Source: Anadara kagoshimensis (Eukaryota > Mollusca > Bivalvia > Arcoida > Arcidae). Taken from it: a stretch of DNA of 64,000 nt. Shown here piece by piece: positions 11,601 to 20,575 of the stretch. A program made the translations under genes and the position numbers. The stretch lies in NCBI GenBank assembly GCA_021292105.1, contig CM037869.1, positions 6,136,204 through 6,200,203 of the forward strand. Direction: 5' to 3'. How positions within the stretch are numbered: the stretch's first letter is position 1; each line of letters starts with the position of its first letter. The notes beneath the pieces were generated by a model. It searched no databases. It worked only from the letters and a program-made list of their open reading frames with translations, and had not been told where the DNA came from.

Positions 11601-14600
11601 ATTATGAAAACCCGACCGATTCCCATCACTACAGGCAAGCTATTATTGCGTTATTATATTTTACCCTGTACTTGTATCTTTAGTATCTGTTCCTTTACTC
11701 CCCAGTGCACAAATCAAATCCAAACTGTTGTTCTTCACATTTTCTACAGCTCGGTCAAATAACTGGGTTCGCATTTCATTTTTAGAATATGAAGAGGATG
11801 TTGAAAGACAAACATCTTTACCAAAGAAGGTCTTGCCGATTTTTCCGTCTTTGGTGTCCATGATACGTATTACACCAAAGTGTCTGAATTCTGTAGGACT
11901 TATCTTCCGACACTGAAATGTAAATAAAAGGTATCTGTTATATAGCGACACCTGTTGTATACAGTGATGAAATGATTATCAGTGACAAATGATGAAACTT
12001 TGCCAAAATGGGAACTTAAAATAAAAGTGGTCCCCTGTCACTGTAGGCATGGCATAATAGGGAATCTTACTGTATAATGCCACCAGCGCAACCCACAAGC
12101 AAAATTTCTGCACCTTCGCTTATAGTTGGCAATGTCTCCATATAAGTGAAATATTCTTGATTGGGACATTAAATAACATTACTCAACCCAATCCCACAAA
12201 ATGGGGATGCCTATGGAAGCCCCAAGATGATGCTTATACTTTCAAGCCTTCCCTTAACTGGTGGAAGTTCAAATGTTTGACTTAAATTGCAAATTTCAAT
12301 TTTTTTATTTTGCTTTGGGATTGTAATTTACAGGTTAGACATGGATTGGTATGTTTGTTTGTTTTGATCTGATACATACCCAACATTGAAATTGTAGTTT
12401 TAGACCAACACTATCAGCAGCTGACATCAATGTTTTCTCAGAAGTGTCTGCAGCAGGCGTGTTAATTAAGTGTTGTTTCAGATGACCTAGTCTGGTTTCC
12501 TTTCTCTTTCTCTGCTCTCTTCTATGTATTCTGACTACAATAATAATAATAATAATAATAATAATAGTAACAGTTGAAACTACTTTAAAGGTCACCTTTA
12601 TATAAGAGCCACCTGATTTTAAAAGCCAGTAAAATGTTATCCCAAATGTTATCTTTATTCATGTTTTTTATCCTCTATATAAGGGCCACTTTGGTTTGGA
12701 GGACATAATGATGATAAAAGCAGAGCAATTCTAAAATTTCCACAAACATTTAGTTAAATGTAAACAAGTTTGTGATTTAAGCTGCTAGTCCAACTCCAAT
12801 TGTATGTCATTGTAAACAAGAAATCTGTAAACTACTGCTCACTTAACATTAGATTTAGTGCATCATCGAGAAAATCACTAAAATTAAAACAATTAAGCTA
12901 TATGTACCAGCAAGCTCTAATCCCAACATCTTAACCAATTGCCCTCCCTTCCAAGTTGTGACAGGATTTTCACATACGACACTTACGCTGTACTTTAAGC
13001 TGTCGTCCCTCTGTTTCTTCACCATTATAAGACGATACATACATCCCAGAATCTCCAACGTTACAGTCCTTCAGTACAAACAATATGGTGCCTTTAGATA
13101 TATCCCCATAATACAAAACTCTATTCTTATATTCATCAGTTGCCTTGACTTCATCCCCGGTAACTGTGAACAATGTTAAGTAGTTCTGTTTGCTAACTGT
13201 CACGGCTCCACCCTCGGACACCGGTGGTATTGTCCACCTTATCACTATGTCATCTTTATCTTTAGCATATAAAGCTGTAATAGAATACATGTATGAGAAA
13301 CATTAAGTGAAAACCTGCCTTAAAGCCACCTCTATATTAGGGCCACCTGCTTTTAATGATCAGTAAAATTTTATCCCAATGGCACTTTATTCATCTTATT
13401 TGGACATGTATAAAGGGACCACCTACCCATAAATGCCACTGGTTTCCTTGGGAATCCTTTACAGATAGGTTTCACAGATTTGTTTTTGTGACATTTGAGA
13501 TAATGAGAACATCTGTTGTAATGATAATTGACATCATTTATTTTCAGTTCTGTATTGCTATACATACTTAAGATTAGAAATCCACATCTGAATTCCATAA
13601 TCAAATTAATTTTAAATTAAAATAGTTTGTAAAAGTTGTTAGGAAACAGATTTCATTATGTAACATAATCAACAACAAACATACTAATCCATGTCCAGAT
13701 CACAATCCCACAGCCAAGTAAAAACTTTGAAATTTGTGAATGGCAGTGTATATTTAGAAGATAAATGATAGTAGCTTGTAGTGGACAAAACATTTGTGAT
13801 AATTAGGTACTTTTCACAATTTTGGATGCTAGATTTGGTTGGTATAAACAAACTTTAATTTTATCCACTCAGAGATCTACTAATAGATCCAGTTATTTTA
13901 GAGAAGATTGAAGTGTAAAGATACAAAGTTTCAAAATCATTTCTAAACTAAGATTTTCCTCAAGTCTGACAAATTCAAATTTAAATTTTTTTGTCAATTT
14001 TCAAGATAAACATGAATTTAAGTTGTCATATTGAAAATCACATTCAGCTTATTACCGTACATCTATATTTCAATTTTGTTAAATTTTTCATTTGTAGTAT
14101 CATCAAATATTATCAACATTTGTCAGATTGAAGTTAAGAAATAGGAATGGTTGTGTATAAAAGGACACCATTCCATGATCTAGCTTACCTGGTGGAATAC
14201 ACACAATTAGCAAATCAATAAATCAAGATATAACATACTTCTCTTAGTAAATGGAGAATCAAAATCCATTCCATTATAGCTGGCAGTGTAAACACCTTCA
14301 TCTTCTAATCCAAACTGTTCTATTGTAAATTCAATGTCCCCTATTGCTGTGTTGCCATAAAAAACGACCCGGTCTTTGTAGGGATCAGAAATATCTGCCT
14401 TACATCCAGTTACAATAAACACTGTCTTCTCCTGGTCTTTCATCTTCACGACAACGGGTTCAGATGCCGGTGCTGGGGTTATACTGAACTTGATTTTCAT
14501 TTTGTAGGTAAACTTATCAAGTAAATCAACTAAAATATAAAAACATATCAGTGAAGATGTATGGTAGCTCAGTTGGTAAAGTGCTTGCTCCATATTTGGG

Positions 14601-17600
14601 AGATCAGGGTTCAAATCCCTGACAAATCTGACCAAAACTTGAAAATATGTATCAAGTGATCTTTTCCCAAATACTCAACAATAGGGTATGGAAGTCACTG
14701 GATCTTTTTGGAATTTGAAAAGACATTGAAAAATATGTCCCATGTCATAGTAGGCATGGCATACTCAAGAACCCTCCTTGAACATTGCCCACTGCTGGAG
14801 CCCACTGCTGGAGCCCACTGCTGGACGTAAAGGTTAAAATTTCTGGAACTTCATCAATAGCTGGTGACATAAGTTAAATGTTCTTGACTGGGGCGTTAAG
14901 TTATATTTAATCAACCAATCATCCAACACTAACTCAGTTAGCAGATGGATGGGCTAGAGAAATGTGAAATTAAACGCTTGCTTAAAGACATGTCACACAG
15001 CCCAGATGAGTTTCGAACACACTACCAATGAAACGTGTCTCCATATACTCAACAACTAACTAGCAGTAACTTAAATATCTTACCATCTTTCTTTTTCTGG
15101 GATGATTCATCATCACTAGTGTCCATTTTATCTTCAGACGAGCCTTCTTTTCCTGTAGGTGATTTTAATCCCTTATCATCAAATATCAAAGTTGTAACAC
15201 TCCCCTCCCCTTCAGAAATTTTGTCCTTGTTTGCTGTTTTGGATCCATCTTGGATTTTAGCAGATTCATTTTCATTCTTTGAGTTGTCTATTACATGGAA
15301 GGTTAACTTGTGTTGGCTTTCTGCTTTACTTGCAGACGTTTGTGATTTTGATTCCCAGTCTTTAGAAGGTGATTTTTCTGTTTTTACTACTGGACATTCC
15401 TCTTTTATTAATGTCTTGTCTTGTTTGAAGGTCTCTAAAGCCGTTCCTAGACCTCTAGTTCTGTTTTGGAAATTTCCTGCCTCAGCAACATTTGATGGTA
15501 ATGTCGTAGTTCTAGGTTTTAATCTTGATACAGGTGTCAACTTTTCCGTCTTTATTACAGATTTTGAAGGGGTCTCAAGTGATTTTTTCCCTGCCCAGTC
15601 TTTAGGGGCTACAACACTTTGGTTTCTGTTATCTTTGCCCTTGTTGTCCGTGTTTTTTCCATCTTTAAACCTTGACGAAGGGGTGGAAGTTCTTGGTGAA
15701 CGACTACCTGTTGTTTTTTCAATTTCTATAACTCTACCTCTTTTTCTAAATCTTTTACCGGAAAACAAATCAGACAAAAATTCAGCTTTTGGTGGTTCTG
15801 CCTTTTTACCTTTGGCCAATAAGTTAGGTTTAGACTTGTTATTTTTAGCACTGGGCGTCTGCTTCAATTTATTGTATTTATTTCGGAAAAATGATTGAAC
15901 AGTAACTGACTTACTAGCATTAGGTCTGGTAAAGAAATTACCTAATGGTCTGTCCTTTCCTTGATTTCTTAGTCTAGATCTTTGGTTTCCCTGATTTTTT
16001 TGTCTTTGGTCACCCCTATTTCTCCTATTTGGGACTATCGTAGTCATAGGTTGGTTTGAGCTGTATGGAGATGTCAAATTTCCTGATTGATAAGGGTCAG
16101 AAAATCTTGGTGACAGAATTTGTGTATTTGTTGCTTGGTAAATACTATGCAAACCATCTTGATAAGATTCTTCAAAACTATTCCTCTGATTTCTAGATCC
16201 CAAAAGGTTCAGACTATCTGAGTAAGAGTCCTCAAATCTGTCCATCTGTGACCCTGACCTTCCTCTATTTAAAAATTGTGGTGATGTCTGCACTTGTAAA
16301 CCAAAAGCACCCTGTTCTTGACCTGAATCCATCTGTGACCTTGAATTTTGTCTGTCCTTGAAGACGGGTGTTGATTGCATTTGCATTTGGTTTGAAACAC
16401 CTTGCTGGAAGGATAAATTTCCGTAAAATGTGTCACTTGAATACACATCACTTTGTTGTGACGTGTTTTGGTAATCAAAACTGGCATCTTCTTTCTGAAA
16501 GCCTCCTGATTGACCAGACCCATAACCCATCGACTGCCCCTGCTGTTCTGAACCATATTGCTGGTTCCCATAATTGTCATAAGATAAACTTGAACTTCTA
16601 CCAAAATTATCTAAGTTCTGTTGTCCTGAATACTGTGACTGTCCAAACGAGTCATAAGCCTGTTCTGAATCCAAATTTCTCTGAAAGGATCGTTTCCCTT
16701 GTTGATTTTGGGATCTAGCATGTTCCTGTTGATTACTAGTTCCAGATGCGTAAAAGTCATTTTTATCCGAGAATTTCCTGCCAGGTATGGTATCAAAGTC
16801 ACCATATTGATTTCTATGCTTGTTTTGCATCCTTTGGGATGACATTCCAGATGATGTCAAGTAACCATCTTTGTCATAAGATAGATTTCCTTCAGAATAC
16901 CCGGTGCCACCATATTTCCTAGACTTATTTGATGAACTATTTGACTTCTGTTCCTTCCAGTGCTGTTGGCCGGAACCTTGCGACATCCCTGTTGTATCGT
17001 AGTAATAATCTCCCTCTTCCTTCCCATGCTTGTAATCATAAGATGTCATACCACCATCCTGGTTTAATGTTCCAGATTCCCCATATGTCTGATTTGTTGT
17101 GCTTTTGCCCCAAATATCATCCTGGTGACTACTGGCAGCCGCTGATTTCTGCATTCTGTTTTTCAACATGGAATTCTTGCCATCTGGTTTGTTGAAATTG
17201 TCATATCCTTGATCTCTGTTTGAATAATCTCTTTGACCTTGACCTTTGTCTGACCTTTGACCCCATGCCTGTGACTGAGCAGTTGACTTTTTCTGGCGTT
17301 GTCTTTTGTTTTTCTGGGATTTATTTAATTGTTTAAGTTGACTTATAGGTACAGATTTAACATAAGGACCTGTTGATGAACGTCTGTTAGTATCGTCTTC
17401 ATACGTAAATCCTGATCCCCAACTTTTCTGCAAATTCCCTCTTGATAAGTCAAATGACCTTGACCCTGAATCAGAATAACCCAAAGTTTGATAATCCTGT
17501 CCTCTAGATTTTTCTTTGTAACCTCCAAAAGAGGAACTTTTCAAATCAGACTGACCATACTTTGTGTCATCCCATATGTTGGTACCAGAATTATAACTGT

Positions 17601-18027
17601 CCCTACCAGAGGTTCTACTCTGGGATAACCCAATTTCAGATTGATTTAGGGACATATTTTGACCTTGATCTAGGGGCGCGTTTTGGTCTCCCCTACTCTC
17701 AATGATTTCTTGTTGTTTTTTAATTAGTTTATTCTGCTCAACTAACATCTTTAACAGTTTTTCAGTTTCTGATGCAGAACTGAATTCATCCAAACCCATC
17801 TTTTGTTGTTTTGTATTGCCATAAAACTCAGACGACGACTGCCTTTTCCTATTTCCTGATGTCATACCATAGTTATCATATGACTGGCCACCCCCAGATG
17901 CACCGTAACCAATGTTCTGATTATATGACTTGTCCTGTGCCTTATACGGATCATAGAGTTCCACTTTTCGATTCCAACTGTTCTGCGATTTCCTTGAGTT
18001 CATATTTCCCTTCTGGTTCTGATACAT
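2109..18027 (-). CDS. Prion-like / dual Ig-like / RGG-tail protein (10 coding exons)
   Basis: Coding exons, in order of translation: 18027-15084, 14529-14239, 13274-12987, 12534-12380, 11912-11665, 11041-10991, 9491-9021, 4374-4251, 3265-3085, 2695-2109. They total 5340 nt, exactly 1780 codons with stop. Every intron is GT-AG, every junction phase matches (1,1,1,0,2,2,2,0,1) and no junction makes a stop, which strongly supports one gene. Protein plan: residues 1-981 low-complexity Q/S/G/Y/N, then K/S/T-rich; about 982-1175 two Ig-like domains; 1176-1226 basic linker; 1227-1584 an unrecognised mostly helical region; 1585-1726 acidic/basic helical; 1727-1779 RGG-rich. No signal peptide or membrane segment is visible, so the Ig domains should be intracellular. 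The prion-like plus RGG ends recall RNA-binding condensate proteins (FUS/EWS type), but no RRM or zinc finger is seen. The function is unknown; an RNA-related role is inference. Confidence 0.85.
2765..3078 (+). repeat. tRNA-derived SINE in intron 9 of the prion-like/Ig gene
   Basis: The head has A-box-like (CTCAGTGGTAGAGTGC) and B-box-like (AGTTCAAGACCC) promoter elements. The body includes TTCTTTCGCCAAGCACTTAG and a 'cacggtgggcttggcatgat' segment, and the tail reads TATAGCTGGCGAGATC...GAAATATTCTTGACT. It sits within 75 nt of the last exon's acceptor. Confidence 0.75.
3085..3265 (-). CDS. Exon 9, charged helical segment
   Basis: A 181-nt exon, phase 0 in and 1 out, with acceptor TTATTTTAACAG and donor TAAAG|GTAATT. 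It encodes a K/A-rich helix (YKKAQAKAKLLMEVG) and a second helix (DEEAAMIKACDDFILQY) ending in an acidic/proline turn. No known domain is recognised. Confidence 0.75.
3835..3990 (-). repeat. Partial SINE, reverse orientation
   Basis: The tail motif in antisense (AAATATTTCACTCATATTGA, then GTCACCAGCTATAGGCGAAG) plus body remnants (GGAGGGTTCTTTAGAGTGCA). The tRNA-like head is not recognisable. Confidence 0.55.
4251..4374 (-). CDS. Exon 8, segment resembling the C-terminal half of a dsRNA-binding fold
   Basis: A 124-nt exon, phase 2 in and 0 out, with acceptor TTTGTCTTTCCAG and donor ATCCAG|GTAAGA. The encoded CLIWIQGRLVGES, then YGEKYAIQHAAVDAMAYI, has the strand, short loop and Ala-rich helix order of the end of a dsRBD (strand 3, K-x-A-x-x-x-A-A helix). 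The key basic loop is weak, so this is a structural resemblance only. The intron upstream (4375-9020) contains the nested minisatellite elements. Confidence 0.75.
4850..6838 (+). repeat. 145-bp tandem repeat array with nuclear-receptor-like half-sites
   Basis: Successive copies of TGACCTTGACCTTTGAACC occur at near-constant 145-bp spacing (for example 5271, 5416, 5561, 5706). Unit variants recur about 725 bp apart (the 'attataactttggagataa' type near 5512 and 6238), pointing to a higher-order duplication of five units. Reading the other strand, each unit holds AGGTCA, AAGGTCA and TCAAGGTCA half-sites. Confidence 0.85.
7254..8847 (+). mobile_element. Minisatellite-bearing element, copy B (inserted in copy A)
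   Basis: A complete copy with the same left palindrome and right hairpin as copy A, but only about six 145-bp units (7360-8305). The host copy reads CAAAGTTTCATTAA before it and AAAAACTGTCCGGTAG after it. The uninterrupted copy at 46 kb reads CATTAAAAACTG at this point, which fixes both ends of the element to within two A residues. Confidence 0.75.
9021..9491 (-). CDS. Exon 7, helical region of unrecognised family
   Basis: A 471-nt exon, phase 2-2. The acceptor is TTTATTATAG at 9492 and the donor CAAAAA|GTAAGT at 9021. It encodes several likely amphipathic helices (EEIHAMIMNANRIDAQRILA, LFIEAVNMLYDKGIIHLVD, FHKVLRDNLV) then a basic loop and MVDAFQWILRSAESCGMLVH. An internal CAA|GTAAGA near 9070 is an alternative donor, but the coding character continues past it and only the later donor gives the phase needed by exon 8. 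The family is not recognised. Confidence 0.8.
9930..10110. repeat. Direct duplication of about 105 bp
   Basis: The segment ATTAATTGCTTGCAATATGA and the following TTCCTTTTATATTCTGTGT occur twice, near 9935 and 10040, each followed by an AGCTTTA-AGCA-CAAAAATT stretch. Local duplication in an intron. Confidence 0.75.
10500..10975. repeat. Diverged tandem repeat of about 85 bp
   Basis: Five or so copies of a unit containing AACCTGTATATAAGGGCCAT, CTGCTTTTAAAGGCCAGTAA and CCCAATTGCTC. Single diverged units also lie at 12585-12690 and 13310-13450 in other introns of the same gene, so the unit is dispersed as well as tandem. Confidence 0.75.
10991..11041 (-). CDS. 51-nt micro-exon 6
   Basis: A 17-codon exon, phase 2 in and 2 out, encoding WDIDTGEIVILPNKS. 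It lies between an acceptor TATATTGTAG and a strong donor CAAG|GTAAGA. Its length is a multiple of three, so skipping it would keep the frame; it could be a cassette exon. The acceptor lies in a short duplicated stretch (ctacaatatatatcacagg, three near-copies at 11041-11085). Confidence 0.7.
11665..11912 (-). CDS. Exon 5, first part of unrecognised conserved-looking region
   Basis: A 248-nt exon, phase 0 in and 2 out. The acceptor is TTACATTTCAG at 11913 and the donor ACAGG|GTAAAA. It encodes alternating hydrophobic strands (FRHFGVIRIMDTKDGKIGKT, FFGKDVCLST) followed by a helix (MRTQLFDRAVENVKNNSLD). This looks like a compact folded alpha/beta segment, but I do not recognise the family. Confidence 0.75.
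12003..12180 (+). repeat. 5'-truncated SINE
   Basis: Body (GGTCCCCTGTCACTGTAGGC) and tail (ATAGTTGGCAATGTCTCCAT, then GTGAAATATTCTTGATTGGG). The head is missing. Confidence 0.65.
12380..12534 (-). CDS. Basic linker exon
   Basis: A 155-nt exon that converts phase 1 to phase 0. It was found because the flanking exons cannot be joined directly without a stop. The acceptor follows a long (TTA)n tract (TTGTAG at 12535); the donor is TGTTGG|GTATGT. The encoded segment starts very basic (RIHRREQRKRKETR) and continues as a likely amphipathic helix (LGHLKQHLINTPAADTSEK). The AAT trinucleotide repeat at 12538-12566 forms the polypyrimidine-like tract of this acceptor, so repeat length could affect splicing. 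Confidence 0.75.
12538..12566. repeat. (AAT)n microsatellite abutting a splice acceptor
   Basis: About nine AAT units lie immediately upstream (on the minus strand) of the exon 4 acceptor at 12535, forming its T-rich tract. Confidence 0.85.
12987..13274 (-). CDS. Ig-like domain 2 exon
   Basis: A second 288-nt, phase 1-1 exon, clearly paralogous to the preceding one. Shared landmarks are FTVTG, DEYKNRVLYYGD against DPYKDRVVFYGN, and NVGDSGMYVSSYNG against GLEDEGVYTASYNG. It starts with a tryptophan-bearing strand (VIRWTIPP). The strand F cysteine is again replaced (MYVSSY). The acceptor is TCTATTACAG at 13275 and the donor CAGC|GTAAGT. The tandem arrangement and equal phases point to an internal exon duplication. 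Confident as an Ig-like fold by motif, less so for subclass. Confidence 0.8.
14239..14529 (-). CDS. Ig-like domain 1 exon
   Basis: This 291-nt exon is phase 1 on both sides, typical of a shuffled Ig module. The acceptor is TATATTTTAG at 14530 and the donor A|GTATGT at 14239. The translation shows a V/I-set-like C-terminal half: KDRVVFYGN, IGDIEFTIEQFGLEDEGVY, then TASYNG. The D-x-G-x-Y signature (DEGVY) sits before strand F, but the position where strand F normally carries a cysteine is Ala/Ser (VYTASY). The one cysteine (VTGCKAD) lies elsewhere, so no canonical disulfide is possible, as in intracellular titin-type Ig domains. A SINE begins about 30 nt upstream of the acceptor. Confidence 0.8.
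14555..14925 (+). repeat. Full-length tRNA-derived SINE
   Basis: The head carries an A box (TGGTAGCTCAGTTGGTAAAG) and a B box (GGGTTCAAATCCC). The body contains CATGTCATAGTAGGCATGGC and a triplicated 'actgctggagccc' segment, and the tail is ATAGCTGGTGACATAAGTTA, then TTCTTGACTGGGGCGTTAAG. It is antisense to the surrounding gene and begins about 25-30 nt from the Ig domain 1 acceptor. Confidence 0.8.
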
Positions 18028-18049
18028 CTTGAATCTTCTTAACGACTAC
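15084..18049 (-). CDS. Exon with start codon: prion-like low-complexity region
   Basis: An acceptor (TTTTTTATAG) places the exon start at 18049, so about 22 nt of 5' UTR precede the ATG at 18027 and at least one upstream non-coding exon must exist. The 2944-nt coding part is unusually long for this gene. Residues 1-80 are Q/N/Y/G-rich; about 83-112 carry a short amphipathic coiled-coil-like helix (EKLLKMLVEQNKLIKKQQE); about 230-250 form a basic cluster (NKSQKNKRQRQKK) that could be a nuclear signal; 250-690 are SYGQ-rich with many YG and GQ pairs; 690-980 become K/S/T/E-rich, with a second basic cluster (GKRFRKRGR) and three matches to the sumoylation consensus (IKTE, IKEE, VKTE). The donor is GATG|GTAAGA at 15084, phase 1. 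Confidence 0.85.
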
Positions 18050-19734
18050 CTATAAAAAATTACAAAGAAAATGAAGCTGGATAAGTGTTAGTATTTTTTC
18101 AGATTTCAACAAACCCGACCAGCCTTAATTTTAATTTGCCTACCGCTTAAATTTTATGACAATATTTTGACAAGCAGTGTCTGAGGTTGGCATCCTTACT
18201 CTATATGGTCAATGTAAAAAAAAAAACAACAAAATTTAACAAACTGTCTATCTACTGACCCTAATCTTTCTAAGAGTGCAAGTGCAATGTTTCCATTCAT
18301 GGTAGCCAAAATTGTCATTAGCTACTACCGGTAATTTCTGCGAAATTCTTTCAAAAAGTAACATATTTGAGCAAGAGTGTGAATAATACTTCAAAAATGA
18401 ATATATTGTCACAAATTTTTTAAATTTAACTACTAATACTTCCGAAATTGTGGAAACCAAGCCAGTGGAAATATTTTTTTTTGGCCTAAGCCTAACTATC
18501 CAGTTTAATGGGGTTCACTGGCATACCAAGTTGGAGGGGGCGATATATTGATAACCAATTATAATTGATATTAAGAATTATGATAGATGTATTGGTGAAC
18601 ATAATGCGAAAACATAATCAATAATCATGATGGAAAGGCTTCATCATACTGTTAATTAATTGTTCAAGATTATCGCTTTAACGCTGCAACAGTCATGAAT
18701 AAAAGAGATGTCAATTACCCTGAAGAAGCAGTTGCATTTAAAAATGCCAGTGATGATACAATGAATGAATGATCAAGAATCTTGAAAGTCCGATTTTTTT
18801 TGTAAGTGTTTGGTGACAATAATCAAACAATTTTTTGTAAAATTATTCAATTGAAATCGCAAAACAGTAAAATCACACCTATGAAAATTTGCCCCCAACT
18901 TTCCACAAAGTATCCCCATTAAAAAATGCCCCCACCTCTTGCAATATCACCCCACTGTCAAAATCTTCTTCTTAAAATTCGCAACCCAATACCTTTATTA
19001 TAGGCATGTCCAGGAACTTGGAGTTTATCATTTTGAAACTCTTAAATACTGTGCCACAGTAAAAGTAAATCACACTTTTAAATATACGTAAACTATCTGC
19101 TGTATCATTTTCTTCTTAAAAGTCTGTTGAATTCCAGTCGTTAATAAAACTGATAATTGATTGCATAGAGAAGGCAGCATAAACGCCCGAAAATATCCCT
19201 TCAAGTAAACATACAACCCCCCCCCCCCCTAAAAATGTTTTGGGTTTTGCATGCTGTATTTCACACCTTGTGCAAACACAATAATCTCATTACCTTATCA
19301 CTAAACTCCTTTGAATATCAGATTTCCTTAGCCATAATATACTGTCTAATGTATTTCATTAGCATGCAGTAATTAACACTAACAGATTATTGTTCTTTTT
19401 TTCTCTTTTTGGAAATGTGTGACCGGAAGAGAAGCGATGTTTTCTTCTTTATATAGTTTCCACCCTTGTTTGGAACACCAAGCCACTTTACACTATAGTC
19501 TATAATCACACTGGCCAATCAATATTATATATATATATAGGTTTATGTGATATGGATAATTTATATAATACACATGTATTTATATACTAACAACAACAAC
19601 AACAATAATAATAAATAATAATAATAATAATAATAAATAAATAAATAAAAAAATAAAAAAAAAATAAAAAAATAAAAAATAAAAAAATAAAATAAATAAA
19701 CCATGCAGGTCATGTTCCAGTCTCAATCCAAAAG

Positions 19735-19860
19735 TATTAAACTTTGGAAACTAACAAATTTGGGTAAACGTGTGCACTTCCACCGGGGAAGCGAGACCGG
19801 GTGCGCCGGAAGGTTAAACACATATATTATTTCATAAAAATTCAAAAGTAGCACATGACA
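19735..19860. repeat. Interspersed repeat piece also found at 61260-61390
   Basis: The stretch TTTGGAAACTAACAAATTTG, then GCACTTCCACCGGGGAAGCG and CGCCGGAAGGTTAA, matches the sequence next to the Penelope-like RT remnant near 61290-61380. It may be a short piece of the same element. Confidence 0.55.
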
Positions 19861-19929
19861 GCTTCAAACTAAATTTAACTGAAATCTGCCCAGTAGTTTC
19901 AGAGGAAAAGTTGAAAATCTATAAGTTCA

Positions 19930-20575
19930 GGCCGCAGAAGAAACCAGCGACAGCAATAACAACAACGACGATAACAACAACGACAACACGACAACGACGA
20001 CGAAAACAACGCTAAAACGGCGACACGAAAACGACGACAACAACAACGCCAGCAACGACAACACAACAACGTCCAGCTGACGACGACGCCAACAACACAC
20101 TACAACAATACGACAACGACAATTACGACGTCAACAACACGACACAACAACGACATCAACACTACAACAACGACAACGACGACACGACGACGAAGTCAAC
20201 AACACGAAACGACAACAACACACTACAACAATACGACAACGACAATTACGACGTCAACAACACGACACAACAACGACAACAACGACGACACGACGACGAA
20301 GTCAACAACACAACACAACAACAACACTACAACAATACGACAACGACAATTACGACGTCAACAACAACACTACAACGACAACGACGACACGACGACGAAA
20401 TCAACAACACGACACGACAACAACACTACAACAATACGACAACGACAATAACGACGTCAACAACACGACACAACAACGACAACAACACTACAACAACTAC
20501 AACGACGACACGACAACGGCGAAAACAACACGACAACGACGACAACACTACAACAACGACAACGACGACGATAAC
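19930..20575 (+). repeat. T-poor ACG/AAC simple-sequence tract
   Basis: About 640 bp built almost only from CAACGA, CGACAA, ACAACA and CGACGA words, with a repeated sub-block (ACTACAACAATACGACAACG) at spacings near 115-120 bp. The strand asymmetry is extreme: T is nearly absent on the plus strand. No coding role is supported. Confidence 0.9.

Noticed and set aside
15035-15898. 287-codon plus-strand ORF
   Set aside because: Antisense shadow of the low-complexity exon of the minus-strand gene; no independent start or splice evidence.
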